The notes under the pieces were generated by a model. The model searched no databases and was not told the DNA's origin. It saw nothing but the letters and a program-made list of their open reading frames with translations. Below, in pieces: positions 46,936-60,286 of a DNA stretch of 64,000 nucleotides (its first letter is position 1; each line of letters opens with the position of its first letter). The DNA is from Agaricus subrufescens (lineage: Eukaryota; Basidiomycota; Agaricomycetes; Agaricales; Agaricaceae). The position numbers and the translations under genes were made by a program. Where the stretch lies: contig CM057063.1 of the NCBI GenBank assembly GCA_029945375.1, positions 1,535,678-1,599,677 of the forward strand, in the 5' to 3' direction.

Positions 46936-49522
46936 TCATTCAGTGTAGTAGAGGGTACCGGAACAGACATTGGCCATGCGAGTGTGCTTAAATAGCCACC
47001 TGGGGAACCTTCTTGGAATCTCTACCCTGATTCTAGGTCGTCGAGGGTCCTCAGATGTTACGAGACAACGCCTTAAAAGTTGATAGACAATCATATCGTG
47101 GGCAGGCAAACAAGAAGAACATTCGGGTAACTTCATTTAAAGATAATAACGATCCCCTTCGCAAGTATTGTGTCATCTCAACCAAAAATTCAAAAACCAA
47201 CATGAGAAAAATCTTACCTATCTGTCCCATCCCAGGTTGCATAATCCATACCTTCCTCCCGACTCCGTCTGGATTTGTGATCTCATCTTGGACTCCCTCC
47301 AACCATCCTTCTTCCATATCATCGTCGACTTCAGCGCAGACAATTTTGACCGTAGGGAAAGCACGACGGAGGGTAGATACACCCCCGTTGCGAGCCACAA
47401 GGAACGTTACAAACACGATATGCTCCTCCTTAACGCCATGGTCGAGAAGAATGCGGATGGACATGAACGCCGCTGCTCCCGTACCGATCTATGACCCTGA
47501 ATTCACAACACGAGCGCACTTCAACAAACATAGAGCTCACCTGTGCATCTAGTATGAAAACCCAGGTGTTCGCTGCTGTGTGGCGGTATCGTACGTAGTC
47601 CGGCAGCTTAACCTGTAGACACATAGGTTCACCCGTGACCGCATCAGATTGTATCAGCAGAGACCCCATGGGTACGTCGCGTATAACCCGCCGAAATCCA
47701 CGCTCAAGAGTGCCACCGCTAAAATAAGGACTCAGAATAAAATCACGGCATCTCCTGAACAGTGTGACGTACGACCGTTGGATGCACACACCACACGTAT
47801 ACTACAGGATCTGGTCAGCTGCGGTGCCAAGCAAGGGAGCTTCATTACCATTGCATCTAGTTGCTTGCCGTGCGCCTCAATGCCGACCGGAGTTACCACG
47901 GTCTTCGGTACATATGGGAGATGTTGTAAAGCATGTTCAACAAGAATCGTAGAAAGGCGATCAACGAAGAACACAAAGTCTTGACGACTGCATGTCTTGT
48001 CCCGTAAAATCGTGAAGATGCCCTGCCAGAACGATCTCATGCATTAGGTATATTATTGATCTCTCAAAAATGCTAATTTTTACCTGGAGTTGCGTTGTAG
48101 GGGGGAGGACAGTCAAATCGAGTTCCTCGGGAGTATATGATGGCGGGGAAAAATTGAGCCTTGAGTCGCTATGAAGTCGAGGAATAGCTATCTTTTCGCG
48201 GAATTTGTTTGAGCGTTCCTGTAGTTGACGCCTCACATGGGTGCATATGAGTTCAATGGCAACAGCATTATTATGACCAGGTACGATCTAAGGTGCATAT
48301 CAGGCTTATTCGGGACTTCATGCGTAAGTTTGCACTCACAATATCGGCGTGAGAAGCTGTAGGGCGCACAAAATTGTCATATGAAGGCTTCACGTAGCGA
48401 AGATATCTGTCAACAAATCAGATACAAGTCCCTGGCCATCTACCTTAGCCCGTACTGATCTAGGATGCCTTCAACGCTGCGAGCCCGTTCTTTGATATCC
48501 CTTTTGATACGCCGGGCGAGCATCAAGTCCGAGTCGCATTGCACAAAGATCTATGTCAAGGATAAGGATAATAATTCATTACTAGTAACGGACAATGACT
48601 CGCCTTAAGATCGTACAAAGCTCGTAATGCTGGGTCGTGCAACGCCAAGATCCCTTCAGCTGTAAAATGTCCGAAAAATTCCCTTAGATCCGAGTCGGGA
48701 CAATTCAAAGGATAGCCTACCGATGATGACCGTAGCACCATAGAGATATTTGGTCTCCTCTAGTCGTTGATGCTGAGCAAAGGAATAGACAGGAATGTTT
48801 GATTGCTTATATGCTTTAAGATCCGCGAGGCACTAGTCAGAGTAAGCGAAATTAAGAGTGAGGGATTATCCCTATACGCACATTCGCAAACATAGGCACG
48901 TCAATAGCATCTGGATGATCAAAGTCAAGCATGTTCGCATGGGCCAATGCAAGCTCCTCCGGCGAGTGGAATTTGTAAAAACTATCCTGTCCAAACCCGA
49001 TGAATATATCGACAATAAAATGTGCTAAAGCCTTACTTGTGACAGAATGATGACAGTCGGGATAGAACCCAGCGCACGAACAATTTCTCTCGCTACGTGT
49101 GTCTATTTCACAGATTTGATTTGCACGATTAAGCCCGAAGGTGGCTTGGACTAGCTACCTTTCCACTCGCGGATCCTCCTAAGATTAGTATTAGCGGGTA
49201 AATTAAGAACACCCAATGAACATCATGATTCATCTACTCACCTGCTACTCCAATCACAAATGCATTCCCAATGAGACTACCATCCTCTCCATACCTGAGA
49301 ATAATTGTGGCAATAAGCTGATTGATGTGTACCGATAGGAATCACATACCAAGGAGGTCGGCCGTGCGACACTAGCACTGTATTCTTCTTGGGCTGGAAA
49401 AGTTTCAAGTCCCTCCCTGGAGGGTTCGGCGAAGCCAACATGACGGGGGGGCCGCTCAAAACATGCTTGAGCATCTGGTTGGACATAGCTGTTTCCGTGA
49501 GGCCTATAGGAAGGGTCGCCAT
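46936..49522 (-). CDS. Uridine kinase fused to uracil phosphoribosyltransferase-like domain (URK1/UCKL1 type)
   Basis: Pyrimidine salvage enzyme, uridine/cytidine to UMP/CMP. The start MATLPIGLTETAMSNQMLK is followed by KKNTVLVSHGRPPWYG and the kinase P-loop GGSASGK near 49165. Further kinase motifs: SQDSFYKFHSPEELAL, NMLDFDHPDAIDVPMF, IVEGILALHDPALR, DLMLARRIKRDIKERAR, ADIIVPGHNNAVAIELI. The UPRT-like half follows: TILRDKTCSRQDFVFFVDRL, GGTLERGFRRVIRDVPMGS, SDAVTGEPMCLQVKLPDYVR, FMSIRILLDHGVKEEHIVF, and KVWIMQPGMGQIG before the last intron. The family C-terminus (normally DRYF/Y) is not clear; an in-frame exon ending TLYYTE at 46936 is my best guess. About twelve exons. Confidence 0.87.
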
Positions 49523-49639
49523 CACCACGCTGTCGATGTTGTACTGTGACAGGTACGCAAGCGGTTCTGCAGTCCGCATGATAAATCATCAAAATTACTA
49601 ACCCGTGGTTGGCGAATCTGGTGGCAGACAAAGTCCTCA

Positions 49640-50459
49640 ACTTAAAGCATAGCTCCTACACTCATAGTGCTTCTTCAAAACTTGAGGCTCGTTCCATTCG
49701 TGGATTGTGACAAGTAGGTGATAGTTAACAGTGGTAAGAATCATTCCCACACAACGTCAACACCCATTGATAACCTATTGATACTGGTCACACTCTCTTG
49801 GGCAGCTGAAAACGTCTTGAGAAGACACCTTTAGAAGGCACCGTTCTCAAGATCCGTTACTGACTTATAAGTAGGTCAGCCTGGACGGCAACGAAGCTTC
49901 TATCTAAAGTTGTCCAGGAATCAATACTGCCTGGATAGGGAATAACTTCACGAAGTCCAACTGGAACGTTCTGTTGCCTTGTACCGTCTCACTACCTGCA
50001 CACGAAATCTCGGTGCTGCAAAGCAATATCCTGCATGACAAACGACACGACGCCGTTTTGGTATACATGAATGTGTTAGGTATCGTCCGATTCTGCCGCG
50101 AAGCCCGTAAAGTAAGACATTCGTGACTCTGCTCCATGGTCAATAGTCATGATACTCGAGAACCTAAAGCCTTTGTCGGGCACGAAGGAGTACATTTTCG
50201 ATATGCCACTCTCAAGAGTTTGGTAAGAACTCCGAGAGGTGGTTCAAGAAGCAGTATGCAGATAATCGATTTCCTCTACGATTCCCCTCCCCGCGGCTGT
50301 CGCTAGACTGGTTCAATGTCCGCTAAGCAGCTAGCAGCTGACCGACTGGCCTTGGCTAAGCGTTGTCTCCGCACTCAGCACGCATAGTTCCAAGTACAAG
50401 ATTATTGGAAAGTCGAGTCAATACCTCCTCTCGTAAATGGTGCTGCCACACCTGTGCCA
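49640..50459. other. Upstream region of the uridine kinase gene; no gene recognised
   Basis: About 800 bp with no recognisable coding sequence. It should contain the uridine kinase promoter. No TATA element is obvious. Confidence 0.35.
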
Positions 50460-50900
50460 TATTGACATGCCTTACACTTGTACAAAATAAGAATGGTCGC
50501 AACGAGCTGTATCGCCACGAACGCCACGAACGATAATCATACTACATGGGTTTGTGTCAATGTTTAGTTTGCGTGATTATGCCCGAGGTTGACTCTAACT
50601 GTCCACCGCGGATCCTTAGTGCGATCGGGGAGCGAATAATCAGCGAATAACCGACGAGCAGCGATATGCTCACCGAGCACTGATGACGAGTGTGTCTTCA
50701 ATCCTCCGCATATTCTGCACATACCTGAGGCACATCTGAAACAGTAAAGCAATGGTGAAATACCTGGAGTCGCGTACCCAAGAGGACGGCCAAGAAATGT
50801 GGTTCGGGAGCCTACTCTTCTTGGCTTGATGAATATCAAGCCTCCTCCTATGCATACGACGGCTGGTCTGCTCAAAGACATACTTGGATCGTGGTTTGAT
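50460..50900 (-). pseudogene. Decayed copy of the uridine kinase 5' region
   Basis: Aligns by eye with 49020-49460 of the adjacent gene in the same orientation. Shared landmarks include ACGATTAnGCCCGAnG then CGCGGATCC, a CATACCTGAG segment, and a translated piece where LSRPAVV and GRPLGYATPG match LSGPPVM and GRPPWYG. Splice sites and frame are not kept and the P-loop is not readable. A partial tandem duplication that has decayed. Confidence 0.6.
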
Positions 50901-53750
50901 ATGATAGTTCCGCAAGATGCTCAACACGCTGTAGACAGCAAAAAAAACCCAGTTCTATCTTCCAGGAATCAAAAGACTACCAACCACAATGTTTGCAGGA
51001 TCTCGCGGCATGCTGCGGCAAATAAGGTGCGATCTCCATTAAGTATAGCTCCTACCTTTGGTTAGATCCACAAAATTCCAGCTTGACCTACTTGAACCAC
51101 TATGATACTGCGTAATTCCTCCTCCGCGCCTCCTACTGTGGTAACACCGATCAACCCGTGTTAACGCGAACAACCTTTTCTTTGAGCCAAGACAATTCCA
51201 CTCCATAAGCTTTTTAATTAAACAATATCCAGATTCAACCCGGATTCCCCAATGACACGGATGACACGACGTCAAGATCTTCTGAGTGTATAGAGACAGG
51301 CTCAGACAGCAAAGTGTCTTCAGACTAAAATCCGTTCCTGTCATTAAGCGAAGTCGTGTATTGAAAGCGCCACGATCCGCTCTTCATTCAGATCTTGAGT
51401 TTGACAGGTCCTTTTCCAGTCGGAATTGAAAAAATGAGAGTTGGAGCGTTGTTGAATTAACATTGTCTTTCATATATATAAGTCGGATTCCTGGCTACCC
51501 TTGGCGTTGAACGCAGCAAAGCTTGGCAACTTGAGCCAAGCCAAGTTTTTCTCTCGTTTTACACACCGTGACCCAGGTTGCAGAAGAATAAACTCGACTC
51601 CAAAATCGATCATACATGAGGAATCACGCCGAGTCACTGCCAAGCCCTTAAAAATCAAATTGGAGCTCAAATTGAGAGATTCCCTGGGTCCCTCCATGCC
51701 GCGAGAGTGGGAAGGCTAAAACTTTCCCAAACTGACCCGAACCTATTCTCGGCACCATCATCAGAAGCGATGACTCCAATACAACTCCAATGTTCATGTT
51801 TTGTGACGAGCCTGCAGATCGTTGCTTGGTCGGTCTCATGCCTACCACGCCGTGATCGCGAACATCATACGACTTCTCTGGAACGACCCCGATGTACCTG
51901 AGGTGAATTCTGAGAACTTGGGTTTCTAGATGCCCCAGCTTCGGGGTACACGTGCCGCTTGGAATACCCCCCAATGATGCAACGGCAGCCCTTTCTCATA
52001 GCAATGCAGAATCAGGGACTGGCGTACGTTGTAAGCGCCGCATCATTCTAACTGAGAAACTGAAAATTGTAAGTGATTGGTGCACATTGCACATCCAAAT
52101 GAAAGTAATGATCTCTCCTAGATCTCTCCCCAACTGCTCGGCTCTCAAGCGAGGCAAAGCCGGATGTCGGCATACTCCAGTCGCTACCGGCGGCGGCTTA
52201 GGTCCGATGCGTTGGAGCCTCTTAGATTGCTCATGGACAGCATGGTCAGACGTCGCGACGGACAATTTTGTGCCATCACTACGCCCTGAGGTCTAGTGTT
52301 GGTACCGAGAGCATTTTGCAGCTTACCTATTATTTACGGTTGATAAATTACTTTTGCGAGCCTTGATTCATTTTCCTCGGGATGTTGCCAATAAAACCGG
52401 AAAATCTAGGTAAAGAAATTCGGGCTTGACGTTGGAAACCCAGGTGAATATCAATAAGCTCAGCGCAGGCTCTAATATCCCCGAAAGTATTCCCATCAAC
52501 AGATTGTTATATTCAATTTTCCGATATTTTTGAAAGTTCCAATTTGGTTCCAATGGTTTCATCGGGCCTTTGATGACGGATGGACATAAACACAGAAAAT
52601 CTACAACTCTTCAAAAAAACATAGACGAGCACGAAACCTATTAGACTCGATTGAGAGTAGCGGCTCTGCCATCAAGCATGTGAGTAGACTCGTGAGTAGA
52701 ATCTTCGCCAACAGTGCAATAAAAGTGACGCAGGTCAAGTAAGGGTTTGTTTGGTGAGCAGGCACTATTTGTGATAGCCAAGCCTTATGTCTTATCACTT
52801 ATAACACGAGATGCCCGACACCACAATGACAGCAGTGCCTGACGTTAGGCTCTCGCTATAACACTACCCTGATTGCTTGTTACTCCAACATTGAAATCAA
52901 CACATATTCGTGAATTACCGGGTCACGTCAGGCCGCTATCGGAATGACAAATTAGATTTAGGGGGGGAAAAAAGTCCCATAAGGGAAAAAAAAGGTCAAC
53001 CTTCGTATGTCCGTTATTGGGCGGTTGTTTGGTGCACGCATGCACGTTTACATTCATGTCTGGAGAAAGAGCAAATCAAGCACTGCGTAATCCGAGGACT
53101 ACGCTTTTTTGAAGGAGTGACATGAATTATTATATGATTTTATGATAGGTGTGTTGCAAACAGGTTGCAAACAAAAAGATGCAATGAGGGAAGAACTAAA
53201 TTTAGGCAATATTCCCAAATTTGGTAATTGTGGTCGCTGACGGCATTAAACCCACGCTCGGTAATCGGTCATCTCATCACATCATTCCTCGAACTTTGTT
53301 GGGGAAACCACAATTAACCCTGCGACAAATGAGCAACAGGATCGTTGTCTCTTCGCTGAACGTTATTGGAGTACACCGCCTACGCCGGGAATCGCTAAAT
53401 TTGACTTTTGCGTACCTTGACCGTGTTGCCAAGTCATCTTCGGCATCGATACTCCACTTTTCCCGACACTGTTTTTTTGGTCGCTTGTTTACTCTGTGCT
53501 CTCTCATTGACACCCTTGCCATTTCCTTGTCACTCTGTGCCGATCACAGTTCACTAACTGGCGATGCGATAGACGAGGCTAGGTCCCTGACAATTCAACA
53601 TTTGGCCGTCTCAATATGGCCCGCACCGTAAGGCGAAAAAAAGGACTGGAGCGGTAGGTATAAAACGCCAAACATCCGGACTGGAGACTCCAGCGATCTT
53701 TTCTACCGCTGACTGTTACTGGTCATCTAGTTCTTAGCTCTACTTTTCCG
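50901..53750. other. Gene-poor stretch, no gene recognised
   Basis: About 2.85 kb. Open frames such as 51648-51974 (-), 51952-52296 (+) and 53221-53631 (+) have no recognisable motifs. Composition is AT-richer in 52300-52600 with several homopolymer runs near 52960-52990. I see no transposase or reverse transcriptase and no terminal repeats. Confidence 0.4.
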
Positions 53751-53752
53751 CC

Positions 53753-55465
53753 ATGCAACTTCTGTCGGCCTCAGTTCTCTTGTCTGTGCTACTGGCTTGC
53801 AATGCCAGCCCCGTGTGCCCCACACCCGGTCAAATGAACACGCCACCCCAACAAGATACTTCAGCTCCCCTGGAGTACAAGCAGGACAAGTACTTCGGTG
53901 ACTCTTCTTCTGCGAACGGAAGTGCAATCGGAGCTGCATACTGTGAATTTGGATTCACTTTCTTGTTGTACCATTCCGATGCTAACTTTTTACTTAGTTA
54001 CGACCGATGATATCTCTGGCAACTACGTTATCGGCTCGGACATTGGTCCCGACGGCCTATTGGTGGGAGCCCAACATGATCTCGTACTTACCGCTTATTA
54101 AACACTTGATCGTCATAGACCCTAAGAAGAGCCGTCAGCGCAAGAGGCGTGGGCTCCCATGGTCTGCACGATCTTGGCCCAGACGGTCTGTTCAGCGCAG
54201 GCAGTGTCCAGGTTAACAGCGAGAAAGGAGTCCTAGTGACAGTCAACGTGTGTTTATCTCTTTTCATTGTGTTTTCTCGTTTCTGAGTATATCGATTTAG
54301 GCTGGTTCAAATACAGTTGTGGCCTTCAAGATCAATCCCGAAGACCCGACGGATCTTAAGATGATCGGAGACCCCGTCCCAAGTCAGGGAGACTTCCCCG
54401 TCTCGGTTGCTGTGAACAAAGCTGCTGACATGGCCTGTGTCCTCAACGCTGGCCGCAAGGACGGTGTCAGGTAAGACCGTTACATATGTTGATTCTTGAA
54501 CTATGGCATACTAAACTGCATACTTAGCTGCTATACGCTCGATGATACCAGTGGTTTGACCCAAATTCCCGATACTGTTCGTCCCGTCGGACTGAACCAG
54601 ACCACCCCTCCCGCCGGTACTTCCGGCACAGTCAGCACCGTCGCCTTTTCTGAGGACGAGACCAAGCTCTACGTCGCAGTCAAGGGTACTGACCCGGCGA
54701 TCAATGTGGATGTTCACCCTGGTTTCTTCGCTGTTTGGGATATTATGGAGGGTGGTGCCCTTTCCCAGAAGTACACCAACGTCCCCGTGCCCCCCGGTGG
54801 CCAACAACCCTTCTCCTTCACACAGATCCCCGGCGAGAACGCTATACTTGGTGCTGATGGCGGCGCCGGCTTCTACATCTGGGATTTGTCGACTCTTGAT
54901 CAAGGCGTCCCAGGACCCCGATCTTCAGTTACCCCGGTCATCGGACGGGCCGCAGTTTGCTGGTCAGCATACAGCCCGAACACTGGCAGCTACTACGTCA
55001 TTGACGGTGTCATCTCCAACATCACTGAGGTTATCCTCGACGAGAACTTGAAGCCGACGAGCGTTGTGGTGAGTGCTCTGCTAGTCATTATATAGTGGCA
55101 GTCAGGACTCATGAGGTTCGTACGCAGAACTTCCCTCAAAACATCTACGATGCCACCATCGATGTCCAGATCGTGCCCATCGGCGAGCAAGAGTAAGCAT
55201 GAGTCTTTCATCTTAGGGGATAAACGTGCTTATAGGACATGATTAGCCACATGTACGTCCTCGCCGCCAATGCGACGGCCATCCATGTGATGGCATTGGA
55301 GCCTGGTGCCATCACCCAAGTCCAGGCCCTCGACTTTGCCGGCCCATCCGCGAGACTCAACCTACCCATCGGTAAGCTTTCTTGAGCGACCGTCGCGACA
55401 CAATCTGACTTGCGACTGCAGACCCCAACTACGTCCAGGGAATGGGCATTTTCATGAAACAATAG
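53753..55465 (+). CDS. Secreted seven-bladed beta-propeller of the YbhE/lactonase type
   Basis: The start MQLLSASVLLSVLLACNAS is a signal peptide. Blades can be followed as repeats: DDISGNYVIGSDIGPDGLL, VGSHGLHDLGPDGLFSAG, VNSEKGVLVTVN, AGSNTVVAFKINPEDP, VSVAVNKAADMACVLNAG, STVAFSEDETKLYVAVKG, YSPNTGSYYVIDGV, and the last YVLAANATAIHVMALEPG. This matches the fungal group annotated as isomerase YbhE or lactonase-like, related to 6-phosphogluconolactonase and muconate lactonising propellers. It ends YVQGMGIFMKQ, TAG at 55463. At least six introns. The real substrate is unknown; secretion argues against a pentose-phosphate role. Confidence 0.83.
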
Positions 55466-55604
55466 ATAGCCGTAGATTAGTTGTAAAATGAATCCGAGAA
55501 TCCATTCTATTTTTTGACCTGTGACTGGACGTGTCGGGCACGTGGTGACCAAACAAAGGCAAAGCGGCAGAGCGTGTGGTGAAGTTTGGCTGTTTACCGA
55601 AAAC

Positions 55605-58572
55605 ATGTCTTTTGCTGGCACTCCTCTTGGCCAAGGCAGACGTCTCGACCGCAACACTTTTCTCGGCAAGAACCCTTCCGCACGGACCACTAGCCCCAAC
55701 CGCATCGTCCCCACCTCGTACTCATACAACAGGTTTGTTCTTTGCTCCCATCTCCTGGCTCTATCTCAATCAACCCCTCAGCGCTTCTACCATCGAGTCG
55801 CGTTCTCCCCCCCGACGCCGCCTATCTTCGCCCTCGCACACTAACCAGGTCGACAACGAAGACACTGACGCTTCTGCACTCGCCAAATTTGCCAGGATCA
55901 AGCAACGTGAAGCATTGACTTCGCGTCCAAGCACCTCAAAGACCGCCTCATCCCACTTAAGACCCGACAACTGGGCCGTCAACGATACTTCTGTTATTCT
56001 TGCTAGTGCCCTACATATTGCTGCTGAAGACAACATGATCCCAGCACCCAACCCAAACACCACCTGGTCCTCCTCGGTCGTTCGACCAAACCCCGTCATC
56101 CCCCGAAGCACATCCGTCGAATACGAGAAAGAATCCCAGATTACTTCCTCTCGACGGCTCCCACCGCCACCCCGTCGCCTCTCTCGTCCCCCCGTATCCC
56201 GAAAAACCGTTTCAAAAACTGCCCGACTAGTCCCTGACTCTGAGGGTGAGGAGGTATCTCCCGTAAACGGACGAGGGAAAAGCCCTTTCGAGCACGTCAT
56301 TGACGTCGCCAAACGGGCATTGAAACCAGCAACATACTACGTGCGACAACTCTCGCACGAACCCGAAGATCGTTCATTGTCCAAAAATGGAAACCACAGC
56401 TATAACCGGGATACCAGTTATGACTACGCTGCAGAGGAGCAGGAATATCAAGAGGCTCAACGAGCCAAGCTTGCTTCTCACAAGCGTGGCCGCATTTCAA
56501 TGGACCACCGCGCATACAAACCCACCGCCTCTGATGTAGAGAGTGACGATGACAGTTTTTCAGATGATGATAAACTCAAGAGGAGAAGAAGAAAGAGGAA
56601 GAACGAGCCCGTAGGAGGGCCACTCACCACTCTTCCTGTCCTCTCTGCGGACAGGAAGAAAAAACGTTACAGCAAAGGCACCAAAAACGGACTCATTGAT
56701 CAGGAAGACAGTTCGAGCGACGAGTCCGTCGTTGAAATTGTTTGTTTCTTTTACCGTTCTTTCAAGTCCCAGAGTGACTAACCTCATGTATCTATCCAGG
56801 TGCAACCTCAGCAGCGTACATCCATCCCACGCACATACCCCATACGTCCTTCGGCCTATGATCCCTATCGACAGGAATCATCATTAGAAAACGCCGAACA
56901 AGGATTAGATTCGATACCAGAAGTACCCGAGGAGGTGCTCCTCGAATCACCAATAGCACACAACAAACGATCGCAACAGACTCATACACGGCGTCTTCCT
57001 CGGTCGTCTTCACGAACAAGGAATTCTGCTCGCATCACTAGATTCTCTATCGGCGCCTTTCTGGGTCGCCTGGTCAATGCCTTTTTCAGAGGCATGCTCT
57101 GCATGGTCACATCTGTGATACATCTGATCACGACCATATTTTTCGTCTTCGGGAGGATCATTGGTTCCGTATTTGATGTCGTCCTCAATCAGCCCCTACT
57201 GCTGTTACGAAGTGCAAGTCGGTCATCACCATCCGGGCTCGTGACGTACCTGCTTTTTGGCTTTTTCTTGCTTGGAGCGTGGTACTCGTATCCACTTGTG
57301 GATATACAATCTCTCATACCTTCACTACCATCCTTCCCTACCCCTACATGGCCATACACCGCACCCAAAGTACCCCCCGCCGATATGAACGAATTGGCGC
57401 TACGACTACAAAAGATTGAACTCGCACTTTCTGATCTTTCGCATAAATCCAAGCAAGCGCGGGCCAAGTCTGGGGATGGTATTAGTCCAGACCTTTGGAG
57501 TCGACTGGGAGCTTTGGAGAATCGCCTGACTGAGGAGAGTAAGCGCCTTGTAGAGTCAGAGTCCAAGGTCCAGAGTATGCTCAGTCTTGGGACATCCGTC
57601 AATACCGTTACCCGCGACATCGAGATTTTACAAGCCCAGTTGATGGCTCGAGCAAGGCAACAAGAAGAGGAAGAGCGAAATCGTGTCGGTTATATAAGCG
57701 AGGAAACACTCGCCAAAATATTGGCCTTGGAGGAACGAATCGGTTCAGCTGAGGGCAATGTCAAAGAAGCCATCGAATTGAGCAAGAAAGCCTCTACGAG
57801 CATCAAGTCTGTCACGTTCAAGACACCCAGTGGGGAAGATCTCAACAAGTTGATTCAAGAAGCAGCTATCTCTGCTATTGGCAGAGATTTGATTGGCAAA
57901 GCGGACTATGCAATGCATTCGGGTGGTGCCAGGGTTATACCTTCGTTGACTTCACCCTCGTACGAAATTCAACCCGAGACCTTGGGTGGCCAATTTTTCG
58001 GGTTCATTACTGGGAATGGGTATGCGGTCGGTAGGCCTCCGGTCACTGCTTTGCATCACGAGACACATGGAGGTTATTGTTGGCCGTTTGCCGGTCAACG
58101 AGGACAGTTGGGGGTCAGCCTTGCCGCTCCAATCATTGTTGATGAAGTTACCATCGATCATATATCCCGAGATGTTGCTCTTGATATCCGGAGCGCCCCA
58201 CAGCATATGGAAGTATGGGGGCTGGTAGAAGGAATGGAGAACTTGGAAAAATACGAGGAGCTAGTGAGGGAGAAGGAACAACGGCAAGACGGACCGGAAG
58301 AGGGCGAGGAATATCCTGACACGTTACCGCAATATCCACCATACGTCCGCATCGCAAGTTTCACTTACGATGTGGGCTCAGATAGCGGTATACAAACATT
58401 CCCTGTATTGGAGGAGATCAAGGCTAAGAAGATGGATTTCGGGGTTGTGGTGTTGAGGGTTTTGAATAATTGGGGAAGGGAGGAGTTCACTTGTTTATAC
58501 CGATTTAGGGTGCATGGGACTCGGCTGGGTAGGATGCCTATACCTGAACCTGTTGAAGATCTGGGGCTATAA
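55605..58572 (+). CDS. SUN-domain protein (inner nuclear membrane LINC component)
   Basis: The SUN domain anchors KASH proteins across the nuclear envelope, tying chromosomes to the cytoskeleton. The start MSFAGTPLGQGRRLDRNTFL opens a long basic, Ser/Pro-rich nucleoplasmic part with Arg/Lys clusters (KLKRRRRKRK). After an intron at about 56740-56799 come hydrophobic segments (FFRGMLCMVTSVIHLITTIF and TYLLFGFFLLGAWYSYPL), coiled coil (LWSRLGALENRLTEESKRL), and the SUN domain: DYAMHSGGARVIPSLTSPSY, THGGYCWPFAGQRGQLGV, EVTIDHISRDVALDIRSAP, MEVWGLVEG, FTCLYRFRVHGT. It ends before TAA at 58570. An intron at about 55732-55789 lies in the N-terminal part. The start is 140 bp from the lactonase-type gene stop. 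Confidence 0.92.
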
Positions 58573-58900
58573 AAGGAGGAAAGGGTTCTGTTATGTCAGT
58601 GACTTTTCTGAGCTGACAGGTGGCGGAAATGGGTGGATGTGGTACATCCCCTTTTTTCACAAGTGCGAGACGTATTGCTCGTCATTGGATCTTCGCATTG
58701 TCATAATTCACTATCGCTCCGTCTTCACCTCTTGCGAACCGTCACTTCTCGAGCCTCCGCTGCCGCCCCCGCTTTCATCCTAACCTACACGCGGCGCCTG
58801 CCTCCACCGCAGCCTTCCCATCCTATCTGCATATCCTTATTCTGACGACCTCATTACGGCCCTCCCTCCCAAACTAATTTCGCCATCGTCATTTGTGCAT

Positions 58901-58966
58901 CATCATCATCAGCAACATCAGCATCCTTAGCATCCCCAGCATCCCCAGCATCCCCAGCATCATTTC
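58901..58966. repeat. Short minisatellite, CATCCCCAG units
   Basis: Three perfect nine-base units CATCCCCAG (58931-58957), flanked by diverged CATCATCAT and CATCAGCAT/CATCCTTAG units. Confidence 0.75.
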
Positions 58967-59149
58967 ATTGACGGCAACCCCCTCCATCCCATCTACTAGT
59001 ACTTATCGTCGTGTCCTTGCTCCCCCTCGCGCTACTGCTTGCCGGCTGCATCTCCATTTCCTATCCCGGACGTCTCAACACTCATCACACACACAGCATA
59101 CATCCTCGGCCTGACTTGTTGTATACATACATACTATTTTTGTCATATT

Positions 59150-59256
59150 ACTTTTTTTTTTTATTCCTTTTTCTTCTTTGTCTGTCTCGTGGGGTTTTTT
59201 TTTTTTTATCTCTTTTTATCTATTTTTTCCTCTTTTTTTTTTTTTTTTTTTTTTTT
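59150..59256. repeat. T-rich tracts, including a 24-T run
   Basis: Several T runs, the longest 59233-59256 (24 T). Possible slippage site; no gene depends on it. Confidence 0.75.
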
Positions 59257-60286
59257 CGGTTTGGTTTCATATACTGGATTTAATCCAGTTGGGTTTTGGA
59301 AAGAATGTCAAGGGTTTCGTGGTTCCGTGGTTCTTTCTCTCTCTAACTGCGTGCGTGACTTGAGTCTGAGTGAACTTGTGATGTCTGAGTCTGAGATCTG
59401 AGCTCTGAACTATTGATTGGCATCAACGAAATTCTTCTGTGCCTCTCCTTGACACTGGGTGTGCAGGCTCTTATAGGGTCCAGGCGCAGCTCAGATATTA
59501 GTGCTTAGATTGCAGTTTTGGCTGAAGCCTACTTCCTACCCCACCAGAACCCCTCGTCGACATCTCCAATTCCTTGGGTAAGGAAATAGCATGCAAGTTC
59601 CTGATCCGAAAAGGCTCTGTTTTGTTAGGGAGCGTAAAGAAAGCAACTTACCAGAGGCAAAGTATGTCGAAAGCCTGAGGGTGAAGAACGAGGCACGGAA
59701 GCTCAGGCAGCGGCGCTGTCTAAACAACCACTGAGAAAACCCGGTGTATACTGTAGTATAGAGAAGACTGAGTTCATGTAATTTAGCTACACACGAACCA
59801 ACATTTTTTGGTGTGAATCCTGTAAGCACTTTGAACACCCACTAATGAGGGCGCGATAGTTGGATGCTCGGATTTCCGATGCCAGCCCCCTGGATATGTC
59901 ACAAGAGACTGTAGTCACATAGAAACAGGCGGTAATGAAAAGCTATGATAGAGATGAATTGTCAATAATCGGATAGTTCGGATCGAGAGTATATCGAAAA
60001 TTAACAAGAGTCGTGAACCATCAATTACTGGCAGAATATTTTATGGTACTCTGCCATGGACTACTCCTATACTGCAAGCTCCTGCTTACAGCTCCCCTTC
60101 TCGCTAAATCACGATAAGGTAAACCTTTTGAAGAGCTATATATCTCAAGGATCAAACCCTTTGATAACTCCTGGTGAACTCGTAGTAGCGTGAAGACATG
60201 CTTTTGTACGTGAGTAAGGGCAGTTCCAATATGGTTGAGTAAAAGGAAGCAAAAAATGCTCACCATCCCAACCTTTAAATTCTCAA

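Larger units (their letters stand above)
58573..60286. other. Intergenic with simple repeats; no gene recognised
   Basis: About 1.7 kb between convergent SUN and SHMT-like genes. It holds a short minisatellite and long T tracts. Small open frames (59536-59838 minus, 60021-60290 minus) have no recognisable motif. Confidence 0.4.

Noticed and set aside
53221..53631. 136-codon plus-strand frame upstream of the propeller gene as a gene
   Set aside because: No recognisable motif or splice extension; it lies in the likely promoter region of the secreted propeller gene.
58901..58966. CRISPR-like array
   Set aside because: Contiguous nine-base units without spacers in a fungal genome; a minisatellite. 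No CRISPR or tRNA gene was found in the window.
59011..59401. Phe-rich plus-strand frames as a membrane protein
   Set aside because: They are translations of T tracts with no start context or conserved motif.
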